Assembly: GCA_016700415.1 (NCBI GenBank) | Contig: CP065018.1 | Span: 2,052,001-2,116,000 of the forward strand | Reading direction: 5' to 3' | Length of the DNA stretch: 64,000 bases | DNA from: Flavobacteriales bacterium | GTDB lineage: Bacteria; Bacteroidota; Bacteroidia; Flavobacteriales_F; PHOS-HE28 | In this document: positions 1-8,059 of the stretch, piece after piece | Layout: each line of letters begins with the position of its first letter | Position numbering within the stretch: position 1 is the first letter of the stretch | Program-made: the position numbers and the translations under genes | Notes under the pieces: model-generated | Seen by the model: only the letters and a program-made list of their open reading frames with translations | The model's database searches: none | What the model was told of the DNA's origin: nothing

Positions 1-387
1 GTGGTAAGTGGCGTCGAACACGAGATGTGCCAGCGTGCCCATCAGGCCGATGCGGGAGAAGTCATTTCCGGCGCGGACATACACGATGCCTTTGTCGCAA
101 AAGCCCCACGTACGGTCCAGGTCCAGGCGTGTGGACTGTCCCGCGCTGTCCGTATAGAACAATTTGCCATTGGTGCTGGCGAGGTCCGTGACACGCTGGT
201 CTTGCGCAGTGGTGAGCGCCGCCATGGGAACGCTCGGCGCGTTGTTCCGGAACGCCTGAAAATCGAGATAGATGCCGTCGTGAAAGACGAAGCCACCAGA
301 GTAGCGCACGCTGTCACGTTGCTCTTGCGCATGTGCAGGCGATAGGAGCCAACAGGCGGAAACCAGCAACGTAATGGATAACCTCAT
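1..387 (-). CDS. secreted protein of unknown function (3' part outside window)
   Basis: An open frame on the minus strand runs from an ATG at 387 to the window edge (129 codons) without a stop, so the C-terminus is missing. It starts with a clear signal peptide (basic MR, hydrophobic stretch LSITLLVSACWLL, likely cleavage after PAHA near residue 20), so the product is exported. The mature part is polar and shows no motif I recognise. The start codon overlaps the stop of the esterase gene by four bases (ATGA), which implies translational coupling and co-transcription with the esterase and pdxJ. The frame reads as ordinary protein, whereas the antisense frame over the same bases does not. Function unknown; existence of the gene is well supported by signal peptide and overlap. 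Confidence 0.75.
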   Translation of the reverse strand, partial: MRLSITLLVSACWLLSPAHAQEQRDSVRYSGGFVFHDGIYLDFQAFRNNAPSVPMAALTTAQDQRVTDLASTNGKLFYTDSAGQSTRLDLDRTWGFCDKGIVYVRAGNDFSRIGLMGTLAHLVFDATYH

Positions 388-1148
388 GCCACGGAGCGGA
401 TGAAGTCCATCACCTCATCGGGAGCCTGTGCATGCACCCAATGGCCTGCGAAAGGAACGGTCTCCACCCGGCTTTTCGGGAATTGCTCCTTCAGCTGTGG
501 CAGGTCTTCCCGCGTGATGTAGCCGCTCTTGCCGCCGCGGATGAAGAGCGTGGGAACACGGACGACCTCCGGCCCCATCGCCGCAAGGATGTTGTCCAAG
601 TCGCGGTGCAGCACGGGCACGTTGAAGCGCCAGGCCAATCGGTCCGGCTTTTCCCAATACAGGCTCTTCATCAGGAACTGCACCACGCCGGGCTCGGGAA
701 CATAGTTGGAAAGATGGACCTCTATTTCCTTGCGCGAACCTTTGCTTGCGGGATCGCTGGTGCGCAAGGCTTCGATGATCGCGGCATGGTCACCGATGGA
801 ATACTGGCGCGGACTGATGTCGATCACCACCAAGTGCTTCAGCAGCTCCGGCCAGCGTTGCGCGAAGGTCATCGCCGTCTTGCCGCCCATGCTGTGGCCT
901 ACGAGCACGATGTCCTTCAGGCCGAGCTTCGTCACCAAGGCTTGCACGTCCTCCGCCATCAGCGGGTAGGTGATGTGCTCCGTGTGCGGCGAGCGCCCGT
1001 GGTCGCGCTCGTCCACCAGCACCATGTCGAACTCATTGCTGAGCGTGCGCCCGATGCTGCCAAAATTGTCGCTACTGCCAAAAAGCCCGTGCAGGATCAC
1101 TACGGGGGTGCCGGTGCCTTCCCGGCGGAAAAAGAGGTCTACGCTCAT
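384..1148 (-). CDS. alpha/beta-fold hydrolase, YbfF-type esterase
   Basis: A 254-residue cytoplasmic alpha/beta hydrolase. Visible elements are the oxyanion-hole segment HGLFGSSDN (residues 20-28), the nucleophile elbow GHSMGG with Ser86, an Asp in VVIDISP (about residue 110) and the late histidine motif GHWVHA (His236/239). This layout, the RGGKS segment before the last strand and the length match the YbfF family of acyl-thioester/ester hydrolases, in which the acid is the Asp after strand 6. The natural substrate is not known. Both ends overlap neighbours by four bases (ATGA at 1145-1148 with pdxJ and at 384-387 with the secreted protein), so the three genes form one translationally coupled operon. 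No signal peptide. Confidence 0.88.
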   Translation of the reverse strand: MSVDLFFRREGTGTPVVILHGLFGSSDNFGSIGRTLSNEFDMVLVDERDHGRSPHTEHITYPLMAEDVQALVTKLGLKDIVLVGHSMGGKTAMTFAQRWPELLKHLVVIDISPRQYSIGDHAAIIEALRTSDPASKGSRKEIEVHLSNYVPEPGVVQFLMKSLYWEKPDRLAWRFNVPVLHRDLDNILAAMGPEVVRVPTLFIRGGKSGYITREDLPQLKEQFPKSRVETVPFAGHWVHAQAPDEVMDFIRSVA

Positions 1149-1858
1149 CGCAACTCACGCAGATATAATTGCACAGTGTTCTCCATACCAAACCACAAAG
1201 CGTCGCACACCAGTGCATGGCCGATGGAAACTTCTTCCAAACCCGGCACTTGCGCCTTGAACCACGCCAGATTCCGGAGGTCTAGATCATGTCCGGCATT
1301 CAGTCCCAAGCCCAGCGCCACGGCCTTTTCCGCCGCGCGGGTGAACGGTGCCACCGCCGTGTCGCGGTCGGCGGCATACTGCTCCGCATATGGCCCGGTG
1401 TAGAGTTCGATGCGGTCGGTGCCCGTGTCCACGGCGTGCGCGATCAATTCCGTGTCCGTGCCCATGAAGAGCGAGGTACGGATACCTGCTTCCTTGAAGC
1501 GCGCCACCACCTTTTTCAGTTCGGCCTTGTGGGTGCGCGTGTCCCATCCGGCATTGCTGGTGAGCACGCCCGGCGGGTCCGGCACGAGTGTCACCTGCGC
1601 GGGCAGCACCTCCAGCACCAGGTCGATGAAGCTCGCATTGGGATAACCCTCGATGTTGAACTCGGTGGTGAGCACCGGCTTCAGTGCCCGCACGTCCGCG
1701 TAACGGATGTGGCGCTCGTCCGGCCGCGGATGCACCGTGATGCCCTGCGCCCCGAAGCGCTCGATCTCCAGCGCGGACTTCAACAAGTCCGGCCTGTCGC
1801 CGCCGCGCGCATTGCGCAATGTGGCGAGCTTATTGATGTTAACACTGAGCTTGGTCAT
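1145..1858 (-). CDS. pdxJ: pyridoxine 5'-phosphate synthase
   Basis: PdxJ condenses 1-deoxy-D-xylulose 5-phosphate with 3-amino-2-oxopropyl phosphate to pyridoxine 5'-phosphate, the last step of the DXP-dependent vitamin B6 route in the cytoplasm. The 237-residue length is normal for this TIM barrel. Diagnostic blocks are VNINKLATLRNARGG (residues 6-20), the active-site segment HPRPDERHI (43-51), the catalytic Glu of NIEGYP (Glu70, equivalent to Glu72 of E. coli) and the C-terminal phosphate-binding LNAGHDLDLRNL. The ATG at 1858 gives the family N-terminus exactly. It is the first gene of a leftward operon with the esterase; a TACTTTTG box at 1897-1904 lies upstream, in the spacer shared with the divergent CBS gene. 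Confidence 0.97.
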   Translation of the reverse strand: MTKLSVNINKLATLRNARGGDRPDLLKSALEIERFGAQGITVHPRPDERHIRYADVRALKPVLTTEFNIEGYPNASFIDLVLEVLPAQVTLVPDPPGVLTSNAGWDTRTHKAELKKVVARFKEAGIRTSLFMGTDTELIAHAVDTGTDRIELYTGPYAEQYAADRDTAVAPFTRAAEKAVALGLGLNAGHDLDLRNLAWFKAQVPGLEEVSIGHALVCDALWFGMENTVQLYLRELR

Positions 1859-1896
1859 CCTTCAGCGCCACATAACTTGGTCCCCCGGTGGCGCAA

Positions 1897-1904
1897 CAAA
1901 AGTA
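1897..1904 (-). promoter_or_regulatory. Bacteroidota-type -7 element for pdxJ operon
   Basis: On the minus strand the bases read TACTTTTG, an exact match to the TAnnTTTG -7 consensus of Bacteroidota. It lies 38 bases before the pdxJ ATG. No well-spaced TTG -33 element is obvious, so this is a sequence-only prediction. Confidence 0.5.
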
Positions 1905-1931
1905 GCGGCCAAGCTCCGCAACACCGATCGC

Positions 1932-2594
1932 ATGCAAGCCATAGACCTGATCTCCAAAGCCATACTCCCGCTGAACCCGCGCGATCCCGTGGCGCGCGCC
2001 TTGGACCTGATGGACGAGTTCAAGACGAGCGTGCTGCCCGTGGTGGCCAACGGACGGCTGCTCGGCCTGATGAAGGACAGTGCGACATTGGACAACAGCA
2101 ACCCGGCGGCCACGGTGGAAAAACTGATGGACCGGGTGGAGATCCCCTACGTGCGCGACCGGCAGCACCTCTATGACGTGCTGAAGTTGATGGCCGAGCT
2201 CGGCCTGCCGATAGTGCCTGTGCTGGACATGGGCGGCAACTACCTCGGGGTGGTCAGCGAGCACGAGGCGATGCGCCGCATGGCGGAATTAGTGAACGCG
2301 AGCGCGGCGGGCAGCGTGCTGGTGCTGGAGATGGCGCGGAACGACTATTCCCTGCAACAGATCGCCCGCATCGTGGAGGATGAAGGGGCCCGGATATTGA
2401 GCGTGTACACCTCTGATCTGCCGGACAGCATGCGGATGGAGGTGACCCTAAAGGTCAACCACGACGACGTCCGCGCGATCCTCCAAGCCTTCGAGCGCTT
2501 CGAGTACACCGTCCACACCACCTTCCAAGGCTCCAAGGCGGAGGACGACTTGCGCGACCGTTATGAGGACGTGATGCGCATCATTAAAATGTGA
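1932..2594 (+). CDS. CBS domain protein with C-terminal ACT-like domain
   Basis: A 220-residue cytoplasmic protein. Residues about 5-60 (DLISKAILPLNPRDPVARAL) and 75-130 (VEIPYVRDRQHLYDVL) form a pair of CBS motifs, which usually bind adenosine nucleotides; residues about 135-205 (SVLVLEMARNDYSLQQIARI) resemble an ACT-like ligand-binding fold. There is no catalytic domain, so it is probably a ligand-sensing regulatory protein. I chose the ATG at 1932 because the upstream in-frame extension runs antisense through pdxJ. CBS protein, NAD kinase, PorG, isoprenyl transferase and BamA in this order are, from memory, a recurrent Bacteroidota neighbourhood. Ligand and partner are unknown. Confidence 0.85.
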   Translation: MQAIDLISKAILPLNPRDPVARALDLMDEFKTSVLPVVANGRLLGLMKDSATLDNSNPAATVEKLMDRVEIPYVRDRQHLYDVLKLMAELGLPIVPVLDMGGNYLGVVSEHEAMRRMAELVNASAAGSVLVLEMARNDYSLQQIARIVEDEGARILSVYTSDLPDSMRMEVTLKVNHDDVRAILQAFERFEYTVHTTFQGSKAEDDLRDRYEDVMRIIKM

Positions 2595-2724
2595 TACCAA
2601 TTCTTTATTGGTGTCCGGAATAAAATGCACAGCTATTCGATAAATGCTGATATCAGAGACATAGGTGGGAAGCCTGAGATCATTGTCCTGCGTTCAAAGA
2701 AGAAGCATCGCCAACCTTTTCGCG

Positions 2725-2847
2725 ACCCCGGCTCGGAGGCCGGGGTGACAACCACCGGAGGGCCGGAAGCTCGAATACACGCGCTCGGCGCGTGTATTCG
2801 AGCTTCCGGCCAAGGAACAAATGTCATTCCGGGCTTGACCCGGAATC
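2725..2847. repeat. cluster of three extragenic hairpins (REP/BIME-like)
   Basis: This gene-free stretch between the CBS gene and the outer-membrane protein gene contains three inverted repeats in a row: 2725-2746 (8-bp stem ACCCCGGC, 6-base loop), 2761-2811 (24-bp perfect stem, 3-base loop) and 2826-2846 (8-bp stem ATTCCGGG, 5-base loop). The last one belongs to a dispersed element found again inverted at 7126-7150. They may end transcription in both directions or be remnants of a small mobile palindrome family. The rest of 2595-2902 shows nothing else. Confidence 0.7.
2761..2811. repeat. perfect 24-bp inverted repeat with 3-base loop
   Basis: The left arm 2761-2784 starts GGCCGGAAGCTCG and the right arm 2788-2811 is its exact reverse complement; the loop is TCG. 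No U-tract follows on either strand, so it is not a textbook terminator. A stem this long and perfect suggests a recent palindromic insertion or a strong mRNA hairpin protecting the CBS transcript. Confidence 0.75.
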
Positions 2848-2902
2848 GCGAAAGTGTTCCCAGCTTGTCTTAGCTCCTGTGACCCATGAACAGCGGAACC
2901 GG

Positions 2903-4372
2903 ATGATCGCCGTGCCTCACGCCAACGCGGGTCCGATAGACATCGGAGCTCACCACCACGGGCCGCCCCGATGCCTATCGGGGCGGGGCCTGCTCTTCCC
3001 GTTGCTCCTCTTGGCCACTTTGGGTTCTTTCGCGCAGCAGCGCGTCATGGACTTCACCGGCCCCTTCGGCGTGTCGGGCATCCTGGTGGAAGGGAACCGG
3101 CGTACCAAGGAACGGATCATCCTGCGCGAGCTCACCTTCCGGCAAGGGGATACGCTCACCGCCGACGAACTCTACGAACGGCTCGCTCGCAGCAGCGAAA
3201 ACCTGCTCAACCTCGGCTTGTTCAACACCGCCACGCTGCTCCCCACCTACCTCGGGCCGCACGAGGTCTTCATCACCATCACACTGAACGAACGCTGGTT
3301 CTGGTGGCCCACGCCCATCGTGCGTTTCGCCGACCCCAACTTCAACACGTGGTGGCTCACCAAGGATCTTTCACGCCTCAACATCGGCGCTTGGTTCTTC
3401 CGCTACAACATGCGCGGGCGCAACGAGACGCTCTTCGCAAAAGTGCAATTGGGCTACTCCAAGGAATTCGGGCTCAACTACCGCGTGCCCTTCGTGGACA
3501 AGCGCCAGCGTTGGGGCTTCGAGGTGGGCGGTGCCTATGGCGAACAGGACGAGATCACCATCGGCACGGTGGGCAACAAGCGCGTGCTGTTGAAGACCCC
3601 GAAGGACAACATCTACCACTATTGGAAGGCCGGCGCGAAAGTGATCCTGCGCCGCGGACATGACGTCCGGCACTACCTCGGAGCCTCTTGGACCGATGCC
3701 ACCGTGCGCGACACCGTGGTGCGGCGCAATCCGGAATACCTCACCTCCGGAATGCAGGAGATGGCCTACCTCAGCCTGAACTATGCACTGGTGCTCGACC
3801 AACGGGACTCGCGCTCCTTCCCGCTCAGCGGCAGCTACGCGAAGCTGCTGTTGGACCACAACGGCATCGGCCCGGAGCAGCCCGATGTCACGTCTCTGCG
3901 AGCCTTGGTGCAGCGCAGTTGGAAGCGGGGCCAACGCTGGAGCTTTGGCGGCAGCCTGAACGGCAAAGTCTCCGCCGGCAGCGAGGACCACTACTATCTC
4001 CAGGAGGGTCTGGGCTATGATGAACACCTGCGCGGCTACGAGTACTACATCATCGATGGACAGCACTATTTCTTAGGCAAGGCCAACATCTTCTTCGCGC
4101 TGCTGAAACCGCGCACCTTCCAAGCGGACTTCATCCCCTTCCGTGCCTTCCGGACGCTCTACCTCGCGGTGTACCTCAACGCCTTCAGTGACCAAGGCTA
4201 CGTGTGGGACGAGCGGAACGGAGCATTGAACCCCTTGGCCAACCATTGGCAACAGAGCTACGGCCTTGGGTTGGACATCGTGACGAGCTACGATCAGGTG
4301 CTGCGCTTGGAGTACGCTGTGAACGGCCTGTCGGAGACGGGATTGTACCTACATTTCACCCAACCGTTCTGA
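2903..4372 (+). CDS. BamA/TamA-family outer-membrane protein (POTRA plus beta-barrel)
   Basis: A 489-residue predicted outer-membrane protein. After a hydrophobic segment ending LLLLATLGSFAQ (residues about 30-44) comes a POTRA-like domain (ILVEGNRRTKERIILREL, then LNLGLFNTATLLP), followed by alternating aromatic beta-strands ending in NGLSETGLYLHFTQPF, whose terminal Phe is typical of barrels inserted by BamA. It lies 11 bases ahead of nadK and is probably co-transcribed. The start is uncertain: the ATG at 2903 leaves an unusual 28-residue polar leader before the signal sequence, partly encoded by a GC-rich hairpin (2965-2988), so initiation at a non-ATG codon nearer the hydrophobic core is possible. 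Substrate or cargo is unknown; only two-domain POTRA/barrel architecture is inferred. Confidence 0.82.
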   Translation: MIAVPHANAGPIDIGAHHHGPPRCLSGRGLLFPLLLLATLGSFAQQRVMDFTGPFGVSGILVEGNRRTKERIILRELTFRQGDTLTADELYERLARSSENLLNLGLFNTATLLPTYLGPHEVFITITLNERWFWWPTPIVRFADPNFNTWWLTKDLSRLNIGAWFFRYNMRGRNETLFAKVQLGYSKEFGLNYRVPFVDKRQRWGFEVGGAYGEQDEITIGTVGNKRVLLKTPKDNIYHYWKAGAKVILRRGHDVRHYLGASWTDATVRDTVVRRNPEYLTSGMQEMAYLSLNYALVLDQRDSRSFPLSGSYAKLLLDHNGIGPEQPDVTSLRALVQRSWKRGQRWSFGGSLNGKVSAGSEDHYYLQEGLGYDEHLRGYEYYIIDGQHYFLGKANIFFALLKPRTFQADFIPFRAFRTLYLAVYLNAFSDQGYVWDERNGALNPLANHWQQSYGLGLDIVTSYDQVLRLEYAVNGLSETGLYLHFTQPF

Positions 4373-4383
4373 AGAAAACGGAA

Positions 4384-5280
4384 ATGCGCATAGGAACACA
4401 TGGCCGCTTGTATCCGGCGGCGGCGGCGGCCACGATCAACCGGATCCTGGAGCGGATGACCGCCGCAGGGGCCACGCCCGTGGTGGAGCGCGGCCTGGCC
4501 GAGCGCATGGCCGAGGCCAACTACCCGGTGGCTGAAGGCACCGAGTTGATGGACCGCGTGGAAGGCGCCAAATTGGACGTACTAGTGAGCTTGGGGGGAG
4601 ATGGCAGCTTTCTCGACAGCGTGAACTTCATCGGCAGCAACCCTGTGCCCATGCTCGGGATCAACCTCGGCCGGCTCGGTTTCCTCAGCAACACCCGGAT
4701 CGAGGATGTGGACGCTACGTTGAAGGCCCTCATGGAGCGGCGTTACAGCATTGAGGAGCGCAGTCTGTTGACCATGGAAGGCTGCGCCAGCTTCGGCACG
4801 CACAACAGCGCCTTGAATGAGGTAAGCCTCCACAAGCGCGACGGCGCCACCATGATCGCCATCCATGCCCACTTGGACGGCCGCTTCCTCAACACCTACT
4901 GGGCGGACGGCATCATCATCGCCACGCCCACCGGCAGCACCGCCTACTCCCTCAGTTGCGGAGGCCCGCTGCTGGCCCCCGGCTGCGATGCCATGGTCGT
5001 TACGCCCATCTCGCCGCACAACCTGAACGTGCGACCCTTCGTTCTGCCCGGTGACAGCAACCTCACCCTCACCGTGGACGCGCGTGGCGAGAAGTACCTC
5101 GTGAACCTCGACTCCCGCAGCGAAGTGCTGGACCAACCCTGCGACCTCGTGGTGCGCCGTGCCCCCTACCGCATGCAATTGGTGCAGCTGGAAGGCCAGA
5201 ATTTCCTGGATACCCTGCGCTCGAAGTTGGCGTGGGGACTGGACATCCGGTCCTCGCGGCCGGGGTTTCAGGCGGGGTAG
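4384..5280 (+). CDS. nadK: NAD kinase
   Basis: Phosphorylates NAD to NADP in the cytoplasm. The 298-residue protein has the family signature GGDGS at residues 71-75 with the following LGINLGRLGFLSN (91-103), the NE motif in NSALNEVSL (141-149) and the glycine-rich TPTGSTAYSLSCGGP (181-195) that binds the nucleotide; VVTPISPHNLNVRP follows as in all bacterial NAD kinases. The ATG at 4384, 11 bases after the preceding stop, gives the expected N-terminus MRIGTHGR; upstream in-frame codons belong to the neighbouring coding sequence. It belongs to the conserved CBS-NadK-PorG-UppS-BamA cluster. Confidence 0.97.
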   Translation: MRIGTHGRLYPAAAAATINRILERMTAAGATPVVERGLAERMAEANYPVAEGTELMDRVEGAKLDVLVSLGGDGSFLDSVNFIGSNPVPMLGINLGRLGFLSNTRIEDVDATLKALMERRYSIEERSLLTMEGCASFGTHNSALNEVSLHKRDGATMIAIHAHLDGRFLNTYWADGIIIATPTGSTAYSLSCGGPLLAPGCDAMVVTPISPHNLNVRPFVLPGDSNLTLTVDARGEKYLVNLDSRSEVLDQPCDLVVRRAPYRMQLVQLEGQNFLDTLRSKLAWGLDIRSSRPGFQAG

Positions 5281-5333
5281 TGAAGGGAAACGCTCTCCTT
5301 GAACAACCCCAAAGAAAACGACGTCATTCACTC

Positions 5334-5822
5334 CTACTCCCGTTTCACTGCATACTCCCGATAGCTTTGCCTGAAATACGGAACGCCATCGGAAACGTAA
5401 AAGGCAATATTGTCCTTGAGGTAGGACATTCGAAGGGTGTCATTGACCAATGTATTGTTGAATAAGGGGTCGTATTCCCGAAATAAGGCCCATCGATGCC
5501 CCATATGATCGATTATTCCAAACTGACTACCTATGTTCAAATAATTCGATACATTTCCATCATCATGTTGAGCATAAAAATCAAAAGCTCCACCCCAATT
5601 ATATATATAGATAGAATCTACATTTGTAACCCCATTGTATAATGAAAACTCCATTTCATATAGCCAGTTGCTCATGGTATCGTATACGTCGTACGTACCG
5701 ACGAACTTTTGGCGACCATCTACCGGTACTGAAGGACTTGGCTCAACGGGATCATCCCGCCGGCACCCTGGAATGCAAACCAGAGTGCCACACAGCAACA
5801 GGAGAACATTCAACTTGCTCAT
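5334..5822 (-). CDS. AT-rich lipoprotein of unknown function
   Basis: A 162-residue protein starting MSKLNVLLLLCGTLVCIPGC; Cys20 after a short hydrophobic run suggests a lipoprotein, although IPGC is a weak lipobox. The mature part is rich in Tyr, Asp and Asn (YDVYDTMSNWLYEMEFSLYN) and probably forms a small beta-rich domain; I recognise no family. The gene is clearly richer in A and T than all of its neighbours, lies opposite to the surrounding plus-strand cluster, and sits exactly where nadK and porG are otherwise adjacent, so it was probably acquired horizontally. Its ATG overlaps by four bases the stop of an upstream T9SS-like remnant (5819-5992). Confidence 0.72.
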   Translation of the reverse strand: MSKLNVLLLLCGTLVCIPGCRRDDPVEPSPSVPVDGRQKFVGTYDVYDTMSNWLYEMEFSLYNGVTNVDSIYIYNWGGAFDFYAQHDDGNVSNYLNIGSQFGIIDHMGHRWALFREYDPLFNNTLVNDTLRMSYLKDNIAFYVSDGVPYFRQSYREYAVKRE

Positions 5823-5992
5823 TCTTTGATCAGTATGCGGTTGTGTATCTGGCCTTCGGCATCCACGACCATGAGGACATAGCTGGCCGACGCCAGCCCG
5901 CGCTCCCGCAAGTCTTTCCGGCCAACCCAAGGTTGCGCTCCAAGACAGATGGCCGGAGCGACTTGTGGGAGATGTTCAAAGCGCTCATCCAT
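5819..5992 (-). pseudogene. remnant of a T9SS type A sorting-domain protein
   Basis: A short minus-strand frame (57 codons from an ATG at 5992, stop just upstream at 6019) ends LASASYVLMVVDAEGQ and then IHNRILIKE before the stop. This resembles the last beta-strands of T9SS type A sorting domains (GLxSGxYxLxVxDxxG...xxxKxIKQ pattern). The expected PNP motif and the passenger domain are missing upstream, so I read it as the 3' stub of a degraded or truncated secreted protein gene. The stop overlaps the start of the lipoprotein gene (ATGA), which suggests they entered as a unit. Confidence 0.45.
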
Positions 5993-6237
5993 GCTTATCT
6001 GTGAAGTCTTCGGCCTTCACACCCTCAAGGCCGAACACATCGAATGTACATGATCCATCGATCCTCGACACCACGCATCGACCCAAGAGCAGCTTCTAGC
6101 AGCCGTCTGACAACAGCCGGAGTTCACGATGCATTGTGCAGCATCCGTAACCATACAGACCAATTCCGTCACCCCGAACCCCTAATTTCGCGCCCGCGCC
6201 GGGCACGGATCTCGTTCCAGCGCCGTTGTTCCACCCG

Positions 6238-7068
6238 ATGTCCAGGATCTGCACCCTTTTTCTGCTGCTCGTTCTCGCCACTTCGTCGCAAGCGCAGGTG
6301 AGCGAACTGGGCATCACCGGGGGCACCACCTTCTACATCGGCGACATTAACCCCACCCGGCACTATCCGCAGCACACGCACTTGGCGGGCGGGCTGATGT
6401 ACCGCTACAATTTTAACCAGCACTATGCCGTGCGTTTGCAAGGGCTATACGGGAAGGTGGAGGCCTACGACAGCGAATCCCCGGACCCGCTGCAACGCTT
6501 GCGCGGCCTGGGTTTCCGCAGCGTGATCTTCGAGGCTTCGGCGCTGCTGGAGATCAACTTTTTCAAGTACCGCGGCATCTCCAAGGACAGCCGCAACTGG
6601 ACGCCCTTCATCTTCGGCGGCCTGGCCTACTTCCATTTCAATCCGCAGAACCTGCTGGACGACACCTGGTACGACCTGCAACCCTTGGGCACCGAGGGGC
6701 AGACCATCGGCGGCGGAAAGGGATACAGCCTCAACCAGATCTGCATTCCCTTTGGTGTGGGGATCAAGCTCGCCATCACCAAGAAGGTGGACGTGCAGCT
6801 GGAATGGGGCCTGCGGCGCACCTACACGGACTATTTGGACGATGTGAGCGGTGCTTATACCGACAATGCAGCACTTTCCGAGCAGGCCGGGCCTCTTACC
6901 GCGGTGCTGGCAGACCCCAGCACCTTACGCAGCACCGGATACAACGTCGGCCGGTCGCGTGGCGACAGCCAGACCCGCGATTGGTACCAGTACAGCGGCA
7001 TCACCGTTTCCTTGCTGCTGACGCGCTTTACCGAGTGTGATGCCATTTGGGACAAGATGAAGCGCTGA
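6238..7068 (+). CDS. porG: PorG/DUF6089 outer-membrane component of the type IX secretion system
   Basis: The 276-residue protein has a signal peptide (MSRICTLFLLLVLATSSQAQ) and begins its mature part with ELGITGGTTFYIGDINPTRH, the hallmark of the DUF6089/PorG family, followed by an eight-stranded-barrel pattern (AGGLMYRYNFNQHYAVRLQGLYG; FGVGIKLAITKKVDVQLEWG; LRRTYTDYLDDVSG). PorG anchors T9SS rings to the outer membrane. I chose the ATG at 6238 because it directly precedes the signal peptide; an ATG four codons earlier is possible. Position next to isoprenyl transferase and bamA is the usual Bacteroidota arrangement and supports the call. Confidence 0.87.
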   Translation: MSRICTLFLLLVLATSSQAQVSELGITGGTTFYIGDINPTRHYPQHTHLAGGLMYRYNFNQHYAVRLQGLYGKVEAYDSESPDPLQRLRGLGFRSVIFEASALLEINFFKYRGISKDSRNWTPFIFGGLAYFHFNPQNLLDDTWYDLQPLGTEGQTIGGGKGYSLNQICIPFGVGIKLAITKKVDVQLEWGLRRTYTDYLDDVSGAYTDNAALSEQAGPLTAVLADPSTLRSTGYNVGRSRGDSQTRDWYQYSGITVSLLLTRFTECDAIWDKMKR

Positions 7069-7125
7069 TGGGGAGGAGGAATATGAGAACCGGTGCTCGG
7101 AATATCCATCGCTCCACACGTGCGC

Positions 7126-7150
7126 GATCCCGGGTCAAGCCCGGAATGAC
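7126..7150 (-). repeat. second copy of the dispersed extragenic palindrome
   Basis: Read on the minus strand these bases match the element at 2823-2847 (GTCATTCCGGGCTTGACCCG, then RATC) with one substitution, and the match continues in diverged form on both sides (an AAcgAATG-like stretch before, GCG after). It forms a 9-bp-stem hairpin in the spacer between porG and uppS. Confidence 0.75.
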
Positions 7151-7285
7151 ATTCGTTCTTGGGTCGGCTGATCGGGTCATCGGCTGCCCTCTGGTTTTGA
7201 AAAATCCTGAATTCCACGTGGTTTAGGATGCAATGCCGTTGAATTCCGCCGCTGGAATGCTTCCAATGGCGACCTTCGCACCCCC

Positions 7286-8059
7286 GTGAAAGAATCCACC
7301 CCATCCATCGAGGAGCAATTGCGCGCGCAGATCGACCCTGCACGCGTGCCCGCGCACGTGGCCGTGATCATGGACGGCAATGGCCGTTGGGCCGAAAAAC
7401 AAGGCGAGCAACGGATCAGCGGCCACCTGAACGGGGTGCGGCCGATCCGTGAGACCCTGACAGCCGCGACGGAGATCGGCATAAAATTCCTGACGCTGTA
7501 CGCCTTCAGCACCGAGAACTGGAGCCGACCGAAAGCCGAGGTGGACGCTTTGATGGAACTGCTGGTGAACACCCTGACCAGCGAGGTGGAGGAGCTGCAT
7601 GCGAACGGCGTGCGCCTGCATACCATCGGCGACACGGACAGCCTGCCGCCCGGATGCCGGTCCGCCCTGCAAAAGGCCATGGACCACACGGCGAAGAACG
7701 AGCGGATCACGCTCACCCTCGCGCTGAGCTACAGCGCCCGCTGGGACATTCTGCGCATGGTGCGCAGCATCGCCACGGACATCCGCGAAGGCCGGATCGA
7801 TACCCATGCGGTGAACGAAGAGCTGATCGACGAACGACTGAGCACACGCGGCCTGCCCGACCCGGAACTCTTGATCCGCACCAGCGGTGAGCAGCGCATC
7901 AGCAATTTTTTGCTCTGGGAGATCGCTTACGCCGAGCTCTGGTTCACCCCCGTCCTCTGGCCCGATTTCCGCAAGGAGCACCTCTTCCAGGCCGTGCTCG
8001 ACTTCCAGCACCGCGAACGGCGCTTCGGCCTCACCCGTGAACAACTTCCCGCCTCTTGA
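7286..8059 (+). CDS. uppS: isoprenyl transferase (di-trans,poly-cis-undecaprenyl-diphosphate synthase)
   Basis: Makes the C55 undecaprenyl carrier lipid for peptidoglycan and surface glycans by cis-condensation of isopentenyl diphosphate. The 257-residue protein shows the catalytic Asp and phosphate loop VIMDGNGRWA (Asp30), the substrate segment FSTENWSRP and the C-terminal signature RTSGEQRISNFLLWEIAYAE. The reading frame contains no ATG before the conserved region; a GTG at 7286 gives a normal N-terminus, so I take GTG as the start. The stop overlaps the bamA start by one base (TGATG at 8057-8061), indicating coupling. Confidence 0.96.
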   Translation: MKESTPSIEEQLRAQIDPARVPAHVAVIMDGNGRWAEKQGEQRISGHLNGVRPIRETLTAATEIGIKFLTLYAFSTENWSRPKAEVDALMELLVNTLTSEVEELHANGVRLHTIGDTDSLPPGCRSALQKAMDHTAKNERITLTLALSYSARWDILRMVRSIATDIREGRIDTHAVNEELIDERLSTRGLPDPELLIRTSGEQRISNFLLWEIAYAELWFTPVLWPDFRKEHLFQAVLDFQHRERRFGLTREQLPAS

